Assembly: GCA_964626065.1 (NCBI GenBank) | Contig: CAZVDE010000004.1 | Coordinates: 15,740 to 79,739 of the forward strand | Reading direction: 5' to 3' | DNA from: UBA3910 sp964626065 | GTDB lineage: Bacteria > Bacillota > Limnochordia > Darwinibacteriales > Darwinibacteriaceae | DNA length: 64,000 nucleotides | In this document: one piece after another, positions 32,808-42,380 of the stretch | Numbering within the stretch: position 1 is the first letter of the stretch | How the letters are laid out: each line of letters opens with the position of its first letter | Position numbers and translations under genes: made by a program | Notes under the pieces: generated by a model | What the model saw: only the letters and a program-made list of their open reading frames with translations | Databases searched by the model: none | What the model was told of the DNA's origin: nothing

Positions 32808-34214
32808 CTACCCGTCCCTCCTTGCAAGCTTTTGTTCAGCCAATAAATCCTTTAAGATCATGATCGCTTCCCGCGGATGTTCTTCGGCCAACAGACCCAT
32901 GGGGGCCATTATGTACTGCCCATCCAGAAAGTAACGCGGGTGTTTGGGCCGCAGCTCCAAAGGGGCCTCGTCTGTTTTTTCCGCGCCCGCCAGAATCGTC
33001 CGCGGCTCTTGGCTGTTTACCAAGACACCCCCTGTACCGATCACCCGATCCACTTCGGAGAGATCCTTCCCGTCCTGCACCCAGATCAGCCCCGAGGGCG
33101 TGTACAATTCTGACAAACGGCCCACATGGCGTCCCACCCCCAACCGGGCTGCCTGGCGCGCCAAAGAGGCGTCCAGTCTGGCCTCGCGCTCCGTTTGGGG
33201 CAGTAGTTCAGGCCGTTTAGAAAGCTTTTGGGCATAATTGGCAATGTCTTCTTCCGCCCAGCCTGAGTCCTCCGCTAAGACTTCGGCACCGACAGCTTCC
33301 AACAGCGAAAGCACGCTGACTCGCACCCCTAAATCGCCTTCCACCGTTCGTTTGGCGTGGGGCTCCGGCAGCCCCCGCAGGACAACTCCCGCGGTAGTTG
33401 GTGCCCCGCTGCCGAAAGAATGAATATCAGTAGTGGCCCCGCCCACATCAACAATCATTAAGTCGCCCCAGCCCGGCACGGTGCGGGTACCTTCGCTTAA
33501 CAGCTGGCCCGCCTTTAATACTGCCGCGGGTGTGGGCATGAAGATACCCTCGATGAACCGAGCCGCCTTATTCAAACCCTTGGCGAAGACTATCTTCTCC
33601 ATGAAAACCCGCCTAATCACTTCGCGGGCCGGCTCCACCACGAGTTTGCCGATTTGCGGCATCACATTGGGCGCTATATAGGTGCTGAACCGTTTGGGAA
33701 ACATACCGGCCGCCTCCGCACTCACACTGCGGTTTCCGGCAATCACCACCGGCAGCGGCCTAGGTAAACCGGCCAGCACTCCGGCATTATGTAAAATATT
33801 AGCAGTATTGCCTCCATCTGTGCCCCCGGCCAAGAGGATTATGTCGGGTTCAAGCTCGATTATTTCTTCCCGATCTTCATCCGTAAGCTGAAACGAATAG
33901 GTACGCAAAACGCGGGCCCCTGCGCCGAGAGCAGCCTGTCTTGCCGCTTTGGCCGTCAAATCCTGCACCAAACCGATCGCCACCATGCGCAGCCCCCCCG
34001 CGGCGCTGGAACAGGCCAATTTGCGGCTTGTCATGATTGTTTCTTCAGAAAGGCCCAGGCCTGCCAAGCCGTTCTCGAGGCCAATGCTTACATCATCGGG
34101 TGTTGTGGGCGCGTTCGATTTAGCCATAACCTCAACCGCGCTTAGATTCACCGCAGTGATCTTCGTAAACGTGCTGCCTATATCAATCAGAACTAATACT
34201 TCGTCCATTTCCAA
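32808..34214 (-). CDS. glmL: Glutamate mutase-associated protein GlmL
   Basis: 468 residues. Actin/hexokinase-like ATPase fold with VLIDIGSTFTKITAV at the N-terminus and IVDVGGATTDIHSF near residue 255. GlmL (MutL) proteins occur between the two glutamate mutase subunits and are thought to reactivate or assemble the B12 enzyme. The gene lies 4 nt after glmS and abuts glmE. Start is TTG at 34214 or ATG two codons later. Confidence 0.94.
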   Translation of the reverse strand: MEMDEVLVLIDIGSTFTKITAVNLSAVEVMAKSNAPTTPDDVSIGLENGLAGLGLSEETIMTSRKLACSSAAGGLRMVAIGLVQDLTAKAARQAALGAGARVLRTYSFQLTDEDREEIIELEPDIILLAGGTDGGNTANILHNAGVLAGLPRPLPVVIAGNRSVSAEAAGMFPKRFSTYIAPNVMPQIGKLVVEPAREVIRRVFMEKIVFAKGLNKAARFIEGIFMPTPAAVLKAGQLLSEGTRTVPGWGDLMIVDVGGATTDIHSFGSGAPTTAGVVLRGLPEPHAKRTVEGDLGVRVSVLSLLEAVGAEVLAEDSGWAEEDIANYAQKLSKRPELLPQTEREARLDASLARQAARLGVGRHVGRLSELYTPSGLIWVQDGKDLSEVDRVIGTGGVLVNSQEPRTILAGAEKTDEAPLELRPKHPRYFLDGQYIMAPMGLLAEEHPREAIMILKDLLAEQKLARRDG

Positions 34215-34218
34215 GCTA

Positions 34219-34629
34219 TCACGCCCCCAGATCGGATCTTAAGGTGGGAATCACTTCCTGCGGCAGCGTACTGGGAGGATAAACCCTATCAAAGCCCAAT
34301 TGTCTGAATTTGGCCTCAACCTCAGACCATTCTTGGCTCCCCACCACGAGATATCCGCCGATATACATCAGAATGTCCCCGATGCCCGCTTCAATAAGGG
34401 CATCTCGTAAACCGCGCACATCAATCTCGGCGTGGCCGTATAACGAAGAAACCATGATAGCGTCCGCATTTGTCTCTAACGCGGCCTCCACAAATTCTTT
34501 TTGGGATACCAATACTCCCAGATTAACAACGTTAAACCCCGCCTCCTGAAAAGAGATTTCCAAGATCTTATTCCCGACCGCATGCACATCCGAACCTATT
34601 ACACCCAAAACCAATGTTTTCGCATCCAT
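34219..34629 (-). CDS. glmS: Glutamate mutase sigma subunit (B12-binding)
   Basis: 136 residues. The base-off cobalamin signature DxHxxG is D14, H16, G19 (GSDVHAVGN), followed by the expected GG motif YIGGYLVVG near residue 89. Binds adenosylcobalamin and forms the active enzyme with GlmE. First gene of the operon; the 41 nt to the spoIVB stop hold GGGGTGA as ribosome site, and no cobalamin riboswitch fits there. A promoter may lie in the AT-rich end of spoIVB. Confidence 0.96.
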   Translation of the reverse strand: MDAKTLVLGVIGSDVHAVGNKILEISFQEAGFNVVNLGVLVSQKEFVEAALETNADAIMVSSLYGHAEIDVRGLRDALIEAGIGDILMYIGGYLVVGSQEWSEVEAKFRQLGFDRVYPPSTLPQEVIPTLRSDLGA

Positions 34630-34670
34630 CCATCATTCACCCCATCCCATCGTCTCGTTCTATGTTATAT

Positions 34671-36005
34671 TTACGCCGGGCTACTAAAGTCTTTCTCTAT
34701 TGTTAAAAAAAAACCTTCCCACGAAAAAGATTGTTTCGCGGGAAGTTCTTCTTTCAAACCTGCTTCATAAACCATCCACTCGGCAAAACTGCCGTAACCT
34801 TTGGTGGGATCATTGACGAAAACATGGGTTACCGCCCCCACCAGCATTCCCCCCTGCAGAATCGGGCTGCCGCTCATCCCTTGAATAATGCCCCCCGTTG
34901 CTTTGAGCAGGCGTTCATCCGTAACCTGAATGATAATGCCTTTATCGCTGGGCTTAGACTGATTATTAACCCTGATAATATTAACGGTAAAACGCTCGAT
35001 GCTGCTTCCGGAAATAACGGTGTAAATTTCAGCGGCCCCCTCCCGCACTTGGTGGGCAAAGGCCACCGGAACGGGTTCGGGGAAGAAAGGATGCCGAAAG
35101 GACTGCCGCAGCTGCCCGAAGATGCCAAAACCGCTGTTAGAATCAATACTGCCCAGAACATCCTGTTCCCCATGGAAAAAGCCCACCTTTTCTCCCGGCG
35201 AACCCCTTGCTCCCACCCGCACGCTATCGATCGAGGCCTCTACAATGCTGCCTGAAACTATCCGAATGGGCCTGCTGAGGCTATCTGTAATTGCATGGCC
35301 CAAAGCTCCGAAACGCCCGCTGTTCGGGTCATAAAAACTCATCGTGCCCACCCCGGCCGCGGGATCTTCCAAGTAGATGCCCAGCAGATAATCGGTGGTG
35401 TTGCGGCCGAACAGATCGGTGCGCAGTGCTCGGATGGGCGTGATTTCGCAGGTTAGAATCCTGTTCCCCCGGCGCACCACGAATTTCAGTTTCTTCTTTT
35501 TTACCGCAAGCCCATTAATTAACTGGCTGACTTGCTCTGCCCGGTGTAGTGGGTGGCCTTCAACCGAAAGTAAAATATCACCGGCCTCAATGCCCCCATC
35601 CCGAGCGGGAAAGTATTCCTCACCATCAAGGCCTAATACCCCGCCCACCTGGCTGACCACCAAACCATCGGAACTGAGCAGGACCCCGATGGATTGGCCG
35701 CCGGGAAAAACCTGAATTAGGGGAACGACATCCACGACAACTTCGCTTAGGGGTAACCAGCCGAAGAGATTAAGACGATAAGTGCTGCTGCCTAACTCTT
35801 CCGTATTAAAAAGGCCGGTAATTTCCACCCCCTCTTGATCGAAGAGGCGAAACGGAGGCCTTATGTCCAAGCTGAGCTCCATTCCGGGAAACACTCTTAA
35901 CTGCTGCGGTATGCCCACCGCGGCCACCCAATAGGGCCCGCCGGCAATGACCAAGAGCAGGCCCAACAAAAGCGCCAACACTAAACGGAACAATCTTTTT
36001 TTCAC
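34671..36005 (-). CDS. spoIVB: SpoIVB peptidase
   Basis: 444 residues from the GTG at 36005 (GGGAGG upstream). An N-terminal membrane segment (about 6-25), a PDZ domain (about 95-185, with GIEAGDILLSVEGHPL), and the S55 protease domain with catalytic Ser in the GMSGSPILQ motif near residue 385. Secreted from the forespore into the intermembrane space, it triggers pro-sigma-K processing. In most spore formers spo0A follows directly; here the glutamate operon is in between. recN lies upstream as usual. Confidence 0.96.
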   Translation of the reverse strand: MKKRLFRLVLALLLGLLLVIAGGPYWVAAVGIPQQLRVFPGMELSLDIRPPFRLFDQEGVEITGLFNTEELGSSTYRLNLFGWLPLSEVVVDVVPLIQVFPGGQSIGVLLSSDGLVVSQVGGVLGLDGEEYFPARDGGIEAGDILLSVEGHPLHRAEQVSQLINGLAVKKKKLKFVVRRGNRILTCEITPIRALRTDLFGRNTTDYLLGIYLEDPAAGVGTMSFYDPNSGRFGALGHAITDSLSRPIRIVSGSIVEASIDSVRVGARGSPGEKVGFFHGEQDVLGSIDSNSGFGIFGQLRQSFRHPFFPEPVPVAFAHQVREGAAEIYTVISGSSIERFTVNIIRVNNQSKPSDKGIIIQVTDERLLKATGGIIQGMSGSPILQGGMLVGAVTHVFVNDPTKGYGSFAEWMVYEAGLKEELPAKQSFSWEGFFLTIEKDFSSPA

Positions 36006-36100
36006 AAAGCAACCTACCTCCCAGCATTTAGTTCTTGGGTGTAGGTTGCCCTTTCGCACTCGCAGATATTGAAGGAACTAGCTGGTAGGGTCCTCCGATC

Positions 36101-37777
36101 TTAATGAGCCTTACGCAATAATTCACGGGCGTGTTCCAGCGTCACCGCCTCTTCCGGCGTACCGCCCAGCATGCGGGTGAGTTCTGCTAGGCGCTGCCCC
36201 TCGTCCAAATGAGCGACACTTACCGTAGTGCGTTCTTTGCCCGCCGATTTATAAACGGAATAGTGATTTGTCCCGTAACCGGCTATCACCGGAAGGTGAG
36301 TAACACAGAGAACCTGGCGCACACTGCCTAGGGAATACAATTTTTTGCCCAGGTTGACCGCGGTGCGCCCCCCTATACCCGCATCTATTTCATCAAAAAT
36401 TATTGTGGGTGTCTGCTCCGCCTCCACCAAAATCGCCTTAATGGCCAGCATTACCCGGGATAATTCGCCACCCGAAGCAATTTTGGCCAGCGGCTTCAAC
36501 TCTTCGCCCACGTTGGGGGCCAGCATAAACTCAACTTCTTCCAAACCCCCCGGCCGCGGCACCTGCTCAGCAAGTGGGGTGAACTGAACTTTAAAGCGAG
36601 TATTGGCCATGGACAAATCACTAAGCTGAATCTCAATTTCCTTTTCTAGGCCACGCGCCAGCTCCGCCCGGGAAATAGTCACTTCCTTCGCCTTCTGCAG
36701 CCAGCGCCGGGCAATCGCCGCACTTTCCCGCTCAAGATGATCGACGCGGACCACCGCGTTCTTTAAGTCTTCCAGCTCCTCTTCGGCCCGCCGGCCGTAG
36801 GCTAAAATTTCCGCCACGCCGGCACCGTATTTGCGCCGCAGGTTATCAATCAGATCTAGGCGCAGCTCTACTGTCTGCAAAAGGTTAGGGTCCGCCGGCA
36901 GCTGCTCCAGGTAATCGCTGAATTCGCGGTAAAGATCATTTAGATTCAAGCATATTTCCCGAAAACGTTCTTCCAGAGGATTTAGGGTTGCATCCAATTG
37001 GGCGGCCCGCCCCACTTCCGCTTCAATTATGGACAAACGCCGCAAAATTGATTCCTGCTCCGCGAAATTTTCACCCAGGCTGACGAGCAATAGACTGACC
37101 GCCTCCCTGATCCGATCCAAATTAGCCAGGCGGTTCCTTTCCAGCTCCAGGTGTTCGTCTTCGCCCGGTTTTAAAGCCGCTTCGGCGATTTCGGCCGTTT
37201 GAAAAGCCAAAAGATCGATCTGGCGATTCCTTTCCCTTTCATCCTGCTGCAGACGGCTCATTTCCGACCTCAGGGCGGACCATTGTTTGGCGAGGCGATT
37301 GGCTTCCGCAAGTAAAGCAGAATGTTCCGCTCCCCCATAGCCGTCCAACAACCTGCCGTGTTCTCTGGGGTGCAGCAGCCTCTGGCTGTCATACTGCCCG
37401 ATAATATCCACTAGATGGGGTCCTAGTTGAGCCAGCTGCCCTACCGTCGCCAAACGGCCGTTGATCCAACATTTATTGCGCCCGTTAAGATTGAGTTCCC
37501 TGGCGATGATTAGTTCTTCACCCTCAAGCATACCCCACTCTTCGAGCAGCTTTGCGGCCGGCGCATTCAGGGTAAAACTACCGCTAACCTCTGTGGACTG
37601 CGCGCCGCTACGAATCATTTCCAAAGATGCCCTGTCCCCCAAAAGAAGGCCCAAAGCATCAACGATGATTGATTTTCCCGCCCCCGTTTCCCCCGTGAGC
37701 ACACTGAATCCTTTGTAAAAAGACAAGTCCAACCTTTCAATCAAAGCAAAATCGCGGATCTGCAATTCTATTAGCAC
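36101..37777 (-). CDS. recN: DNA repair protein RecN
   Basis: 558 residues. SMC-like ATPase: Walker A GETGAGKS near residue 30-37, a long coiled coil (about 150-370), ABC signature LASGGELSRVMLAIKAIL near 430, and Walker B IIFDEIDAGIGG. Acts in double-strand break repair. Order argR-recN-spoIVB is conserved in spore formers. Confidence 0.97.
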   Translation of the reverse strand: MLIELQIRDFALIERLDLSFYKGFSVLTGETGAGKSIIVDALGLLLGDRASLEMIRSGAQSTEVSGSFTLNAPAAKLLEEWGMLEGEELIIARELNLNGRNKCWINGRLATVGQLAQLGPHLVDIIGQYDSQRLLHPREHGRLLDGYGGAEHSALLAEANRLAKQWSALRSEMSRLQQDERERNRQIDLLAFQTAEIAEAALKPGEDEHLELERNRLANLDRIREAVSLLLVSLGENFAEQESILRRLSIIEAEVGRAAQLDATLNPLEERFREICLNLNDLYREFSDYLEQLPADPNLLQTVELRLDLIDNLRRKYGAGVAEILAYGRRAEEELEDLKNAVVRVDHLERESAAIARRWLQKAKEVTISRAELARGLEKEIEIQLSDLSMANTRFKVQFTPLAEQVPRPGGLEEVEFMLAPNVGEELKPLAKIASGGELSRVMLAIKAILVEAEQTPTIIFDEIDAGIGGRTAVNLGKKLYSLGSVRQVLCVTHLPVIAGYGTNHYSVYKSAGKERTTVSVAHLDEGQRLAELTRMLGGTPEEAVTLEHARELLRKAH

Positions 37778-37781
37778 AGGT

Positions 37782-38258
37782 TCACCCCTCTATCAGTTCC
37801 GTAATGCGAGAGTAGACCTCACCGGCGGGTCCTGTGGGCTTGTTTGGTTCTTTTTCAGCGCGGGTGACAATTAAGATACTGTCATCACCCGCAATACTGC
37901 CGATCATTTCGGGCCATTCCAATTCATCAATCACCGCGGCCACCGCATGGGCGCCCCCGGGGTAAGTGCTAACCATGATCAGGGAACCGCTGAAATCGAC
38001 CCCCCGTACGTAATCCTCGAAAATACGCTTAGCCCGCCTCAGCAGATCCCCCTTACTCACGGTGGGGGGCAGCGAGTATCTATAACCGCCCTTGCCGTTG
38101 GGGACTTTAGCCAAACGCAATTCTTTAATATCTCTGGAAATGGTGGCCTGGGTCACTTTAAACCCTTGCGCTGACAACAATTCCATTAATGCTTCCTGTG
38201 TTTCCACGTTGTGTTCCGCCACAATCTCCCAAATTTTGCTCTGCCGTCTATTCTTCAC
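37782..38258 (-). CDS. argR: Arginine repressor ArgR/AhrC
   Basis: 158 residues. N-terminal winged helix (VTQATISRDIKELRLAKVPN, about 35-54) and C-terminal oligomerisation and arginine-binding domain with GSIAGDDSILIVT near 119-131. Controls arginine biosynthesis and catabolism. Overlaps nadK by 11 nt and is followed 4 nt later by recN. Confidence 0.96.
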   Translation of the reverse strand: MKNRRQSKIWEIVAEHNVETQEALMELLSAQGFKVTQATISRDIKELRLAKVPNGKGGYRYSLPPTVSKGDLLRRAKRIFEDYVRGVDFSGSLIMVSTYPGGAHAVAAVIDELEWPEMIGSIAGDDSILIVTRAEKEPNKPTGPAGEVYSRITELIEG

Positions 38259-39087
38259 GGATACCCCCCCATGTCTGCGGCATCTTCAACCTACTGTGCA
38301 GCACTTGGAAAAACCCCCTGCCGCTAAGTTTAACAAAAATCGCCGGTTGTTTTGCTTTGCAGATCATTACCTGATCCCCGGTCTGCAGCGGAAAACCCTG
38401 CTGCCCGTCTATTGTGAGCGTGGCTTCTTCCCGGGCTCGATTGAGCCTGACGCAGACCCTGCTGTGCGGCCTGGCCAATACGGAGCGCGATGCTAAAGAA
38501 TGGGCACAGATGGGCGTGATGCAAATGCTCTCCAAAAGAGGCTCTATAATCGGCCCTCCGGCGCTGAGTGAATAAGCAGTCGAACCGGTAGGCGTGGCGA
38601 TAATGATGCCATCGGCCACATAGTCTGTCACATGCTGTTCGTCGATGAAAATGCTCAAATCGATGATGCGGGCAAAGGTCCCTCTAGTTACTACAAAATC
38701 GTTCAAAGCGGTATAGGTGGCAATATTTGCCCCATCGCGCTTGACCCTCGCTTCGATAAGCATCCGTTCTTCCAGCTGATAATCACCGCCCAGCAGTTTT
38801 TCCAGAGCGGGAAAAAGGCCATCCGTTTCCACCTCGGTGAGAAAACCTAAGTGCCCCACATTTACACCAAAAATGGGCACCTGCACCCGGCTGGTGAGGC
38901 GGGCGGCATTCAACAGCGTCCCATCACCGCCTAGGGCGATCACCACTCCAAATCTGCTTAAATCAACGGCTTGGGGATTGGGGATTACAGCATATGGAAC
39001 GGAACGCTGCTGAAGATAATCCTCCAATATTTCCGTTAGGGCGAGGGCCGCTTCTTTACCCGTATGTGGTATAATTCCAATCTCCAT
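38248..39087 (-). CDS. nadK: NAD kinase
   Basis: 279 residues from the ATG at 39087 (AAAGGGG upstream). The kinase motif GGDGT is at residues 53-57, and the NAD-binding TPTGSTAYSLSAGGPI is near 155. Makes NADP from NAD. Part of the tlyA-nadK-argR-recN string. Confidence 0.95.
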   Translation of the reverse strand: MEIGIIPHTGKEAALALTEILEDYLQQRSVPYAVIPNPQAVDLSRFGVVIALGGDGTLLNAARLTSRVQVPIFGVNVGHLGFLTEVETDGLFPALEKLLGGDYQLEERMLIEARVKRDGANIATYTALNDFVVTRGTFARIIDLSIFIDEQHVTDYVADGIIIATPTGSTAYSLSAGGPIIEPLLESICITPICAHSLASRSVLARPHSRVCVRLNRAREEATLTIDGQQGFPLQTGDQVMICKAKQPAIFVKLSGRGFFQVLHSRLKMPQTWGGIREE

Positions 39088-39104
39088 TGGTATGATTTCC
39101 CCTT

Positions 39105-39905
39105 TCATCTCTCGACCTGCTCCCAAGCATTTGAGATTACATCTACGGCATCATCGCCAATGTCCCGGCCCGGTACGCGGGCGGTAAAATGGGCCAAAAA
39201 TTCAAGATTGCCTTTAGAGCCGGCAATGGGCGAAAAACTGAAATTTTCCAGGCGAAACCCCATGCCCTGCAGATCGTTTAGTAGGGGTGGAATAAACTTG
39301 ATGTGAGTAGACGCAGCACTAATGACGCCGTGTTTATTCAAGCCCTGCCCGCCCGTTTCAAACTGGGGTTTGATCAAAGCAATGACCTGTCCTTCCTTGG
39401 GGAGCAGCGAAAACAAAACGGGGAAAACTTTACGCAGAGAGATAAAGGCCACATCTATAACGGCCAAATCGGGCAACTGCCCCAAATCCCGCTCTGTTAC
39501 GACCCGGATATCGGTGTTTTCCATCACTATCACGCGTGGATCTGTTTTCAGTTCGGCCGCCAACTGATCCCGGCCCACATCCACCGCGTACACTAGGCGG
39601 GCCCCCCTCTGCAGAAGGCAGCTGGTGAAGCCGCCCGCAGCGGCACCCACATCTAGCGCCACCATCCCCGCCACATCCACACGAAAATGGGCTAGAGCTT
39701 TCTCTAACTTGAGGCCCGCCCGACTGGGATAGGCGAGAACGGGGCCGCGAATTTCCAGAACGGCATCGCCCGTTATCCGCCAACTGGCCTTGTTGATCTG
39801 CTCACCATCCACAAACACCTGCCCGGCGGTGATAGCCTCTTTTGCCCTCTGTCTGGAGGAAACGAGCCCCCGCCGCACCAAGGCTGTATCTAAACGCATA
39901 CTCAA
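39105..39905 (-). CDS. tlyA: TlyA-family rRNA methyltransferase
   Basis: 266 residues. N-terminal S4 RNA-binding domain (about 4-62) and a FtsJ-type methyltransferase domain with SAM motif ALDVGAAAGGFTSCLLQRGA (about 84-103). Probably 2'-O-methylates ribosomal RNA cytidines. Overlaps dxs by 4 nt. The Bacillus equivalent is yqxC, in the same order. Confidence 0.93.
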   Translation of the reverse strand: MSMRLDTALVRRGLVSSRQRAKEAITAGQVFVDGEQINKASWRITGDAVLEIRGPVLAYPSRAGLKLEKALAHFRVDVAGMVALDVGAAAGGFTSCLLQRGARLVYAVDVGRDQLAAELKTDPRVIVMENTDIRVVTERDLGQLPDLAVIDVAFISLRKVFPVLFSLLPKEGQVIALIKPQFETGGQGLNKHGVISAASTHIKFIPPLLNDLQGMGFRLENFSFSPIAGSKGNLEFLAHFTARVPGRDIGDDAVDVISNAWEQVER

Positions 39906-41782
39906 TCCCTTCCGACCTGCAGCGGCGCGATTTTTCCGGTAAGCGCCGAGCGCACCGTGCGGGCCACATACTCGGCCGTCAAGCCATACTCTCCATGCAG
40001 CTGGCTAATGCTGCCCTGGGGGATAAACTGATCGGGATAGCCCAAGCGTTCCACCCGGACACCTTTCTCGGCTGCCAATAATTCCAAGACCCCGCTGCCA
40101 AACCCGCCCGCCAAGACATTATCCTCCAAAGTCAAAACACATTTTGTAGCTCGGGCCAATTTGAGCAGCAAGGCTCGATCTAAGGGTTTGAGAGAGCGCA
40201 CGTTAACAACTGAACAGCTGAATTCCGGTTCCAAGCCGCGCGCCGCTTCCAAGGCCACTTCCACCAAGGGCCCCACTGCGAAAATAACGCAGTCGCGCCC
40301 CCCTTTGATCTCCTGCGCGGCAACGGAACCCTCCCAATTAAGTTCAATCATGCCGTTAAAGGGTGCCGTTTGAGCCCGAGGGTAACGGATCGCCACCGGG
40401 CCGGGCTGCCGAAATGCCCAGTGCAGCATCGCTGCTAATTCCGCCCCGTTGCGGGGGGCAAGAATGGTCAAATTAGGGACTAAACGTAAAAAACTAATGT
40501 CGAAAACTCCATGGTGGGTGGGCCCATCATCGCCCACCACGCCGGCCCGATCGACCGCTATGACCACAGGAAGTTTTTGCAGGGCGATATCATGAATAAT
40601 CTGATCATAGCCGCGCTGCAAAAAAGTCGAGTAAATCGCGGCAAAAGGCCTCAGTCCGTTTTTGGCCATGCCCGCGGCCAAGGTTAAGGCATGCTGTTCC
40701 GCAATACCCACATCAAAAAAACGGTCCGGGAACTCCCTGGCAAAAGCGCCCAATCCGGTACCATCACGCATCGCGGCCGTAATTGCCACCACATCGGGGT
40801 TTTCTCTGGCCAATTTTGCCACAGTCCGGCCGAATACTTCACTGTAAGACATGGTTTCCACTTTCTGCACCACGCGCAAAGGCCCCACACCGTGATAACG
40901 ATGGGGGTTTTCTTCGGCCTGGGCGTGTCCGCGCCCTTTTTGCGTATAAACGTGCAGCAGCACCGGCCCTCGCCTATTCAAGGCGGCCCCGATCGCCCTT
41001 TGAAGTTGGGCTATGTTATGCCCGTCAAAGGGACCTAGATAAGTAAAACCCAGCTCCTCAAAGAGCTGCCCGGGCAGCATATTTTTCAACGTATTCTTAA
41101 AATAATGGGCCATTTTAGCAACGGGGTTTCCCACCACGGGTATTTTGCGCAGAAAGGCCGAAAGATCCTCGCGGGCCCTGTATAACCTGGTATCGGAGCG
41201 AATTCTGCCCAGATAGTCGCTTAAAGCCCCCACATTATTGGTAATGGACATCTCGTTGTCATTGAGGATAACAACCAAATCGGTGCCCAACGAGCCCATG
41301 TGGTTTAAAGCCTCGAAGGCCATGCCCCCCGTTAAGGCACCATCGCCCATCACCGCCACCACATGGTAATCCTCGCCTCGCAGATCACGGGCAATGGCCA
41401 TTCCCGCAGCGGCCGAAATGGAGGTGGAGCTGTGGCCCACGCCAAAGTGATCGTGTTCGCTTTCCTTGGGTAGGGGAAACCCGGAAAGACCCTGCCATTG
41501 GCGGAGCGTGTGAAATCCTTCACGCCTGCCTGTAACCAGTTTGTGAGGATAGCATTGGTGGCCCACGTCCCAAACAATTCGATCGCGGGGACTAGATAAA
41601 GTGGAATGCAGGGCCAAGGTAAGCTCAACAACGCCCAAATTGGCCCCCAAATGGCCTCCCGTGCGCTCCACTGTGCTGATGATCTCGCTGCGAATTTCCC
41701 CTGCCAAGGCCTCCAGCTCGTCAAGGGTCAGCTGTTTTAAATCCTGTGGAGATTTGATTTCTCTCAATAAAGATTGACCCAT
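39902..41782 (-). CDS. dxs: 1-deoxy-D-xylulose-5-phosphate synthase
   Basis: 626 residues. Thiamine-diphosphate motif GDGALTGGMAFEALNHMG (about 146-163) and the C-terminal transketolase domain. Makes DXP, the first intermediate of the MEP isoprenoid pathway. It follows the OLE RNA/oapA pair and precedes tlyA. The product pathway links to ispA, 2.2 kb upstream. Confidence 0.97.
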   Translation of the reverse strand: MGQSLLREIKSPQDLKQLTLDELEALAGEIRSEIISTVERTGGHLGANLGVVELTLALHSTLSSPRDRIVWDVGHQCYPHKLVTGRREGFHTLRQWQGLSGFPLPKESEHDHFGVGHSSTSISAAAGMAIARDLRGEDYHVVAVMGDGALTGGMAFEALNHMGSLGTDLVVILNDNEMSITNNVGALSDYLGRIRSDTRLYRAREDLSAFLRKIPVVGNPVAKMAHYFKNTLKNMLPGQLFEELGFTYLGPFDGHNIAQLQRAIGAALNRRGPVLLHVYTQKGRGHAQAEENPHRYHGVGPLRVVQKVETMSYSEVFGRTVAKLARENPDVVAITAAMRDGTGLGAFAREFPDRFFDVGIAEQHALTLAAGMAKNGLRPFAAIYSTFLQRGYDQIIHDIALQKLPVVIAVDRAGVVGDDGPTHHGVFDISFLRLVPNLTILAPRNGAELAAMLHWAFRQPGPVAIRYPRAQTAPFNGMIELNWEGSVAAQEIKGGRDCVIFAVGPLVEVALEAARGLEPEFSCSVVNVRSLKPLDRALLLKLARATKCVLTLEDNVLAGGFGSGVLELLAAEKGVRVERLGYPDQFIPQGSISQLHGEYGLTAEYVARTVRSALTGKIAPLQVGRD

Positions 41783-41785
41783 AAA

Positions 41786-42355
41786 TTATGACCTCTTTTT
41801 GTTTTTCTCTGTAGTGAGGTGCACCCTAAGACCGATCCGCTCCAAAGAATGAAGCACTTTACCGGCGGCAAGTAGGATCGAAGTGGAATTTGAGATTGCA
41901 AAGCCCTTGCCGATCGCCTTTCCGCCCACCGTAACCGCGGCAATGAATGCCACCATCATAGTTGTGGCTAATGCCTCGCCCACGCCCGCTGCACGCGTAC
42001 TCAGCCTGAAAATGATCGCTGCGCCAACGGCGCCGCTTAATGTGCCCGCCACATCGCCCACCAAATCATTGCAAAAGGTAGATACCCGATCGGCGTTCCG
42101 GACCAGCCAAATCGCCTCTTTAGCGCCGAACAGCCGATTAGATGCCATGGCATGAAAGGGCGATTCTTCGCCGGCGGTGGCGGCCACACCGAGAACATCG
42201 AATACTACGCCGATTAGGATAATAAAAAATAGTAACAAGATGCTTAATGTCAGTGGTAAATACGACAATACGCTGTTACTACCCAGATTAAGTATTACGG
42301 AGAAGGCAAAGGTGGTTAATGTTAAAGTAAGTACCGCTTTCCATCGTTTTTGCAT
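41786..42355 (-). CDS. oapA: OLE-associated membrane protein OapA
   Basis: 189 residues with about four membrane segments (near 10-28, 33-53, 105-122, 128-150). The middle carries the highly conserved loop TAGEESPFHAMASNRLFGAK and VSTFCNDLVGDVAGTLSG. The protein resembles the membrane domain of CNNM/CorC-type proteins. In OLE-containing bacteria OapA binds the OLE RNA and places it at the membrane. The gene lies 26 nt after the RNA and 3 nt before dxs, exactly the known arrangement. Shine-Dalgarno AAGGAAG. Confidence 0.88.
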   Translation of the reverse strand: MQKRWKAVLTLTLTTFAFSVILNLGSNSVLSYLPLTLSILLLFFIILIGVVFDVLGVAATAGEESPFHAMASNRLFGAKEAIWLVRNADRVSTFCNDLVGDVAGTLSGAVGAAIIFRLSTRAAGVGEALATTMMVAFIAAVTVGGKAIGKGFAISNSTSILLAAGKVLHSLERIGLRVHLTTEKNKKRS

Positions 42356-42380
42356 TTTTTTCTTCCTTAGAAAAATACCG

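Noticed and set aside
34630..34670. Cobalamin riboswitch before the B12-dependent glutamate mutase operon
   Set aside because: Only 41 nt separate it from spoIVB, too short for a B12 riboswitch, and no B12 box was seen.
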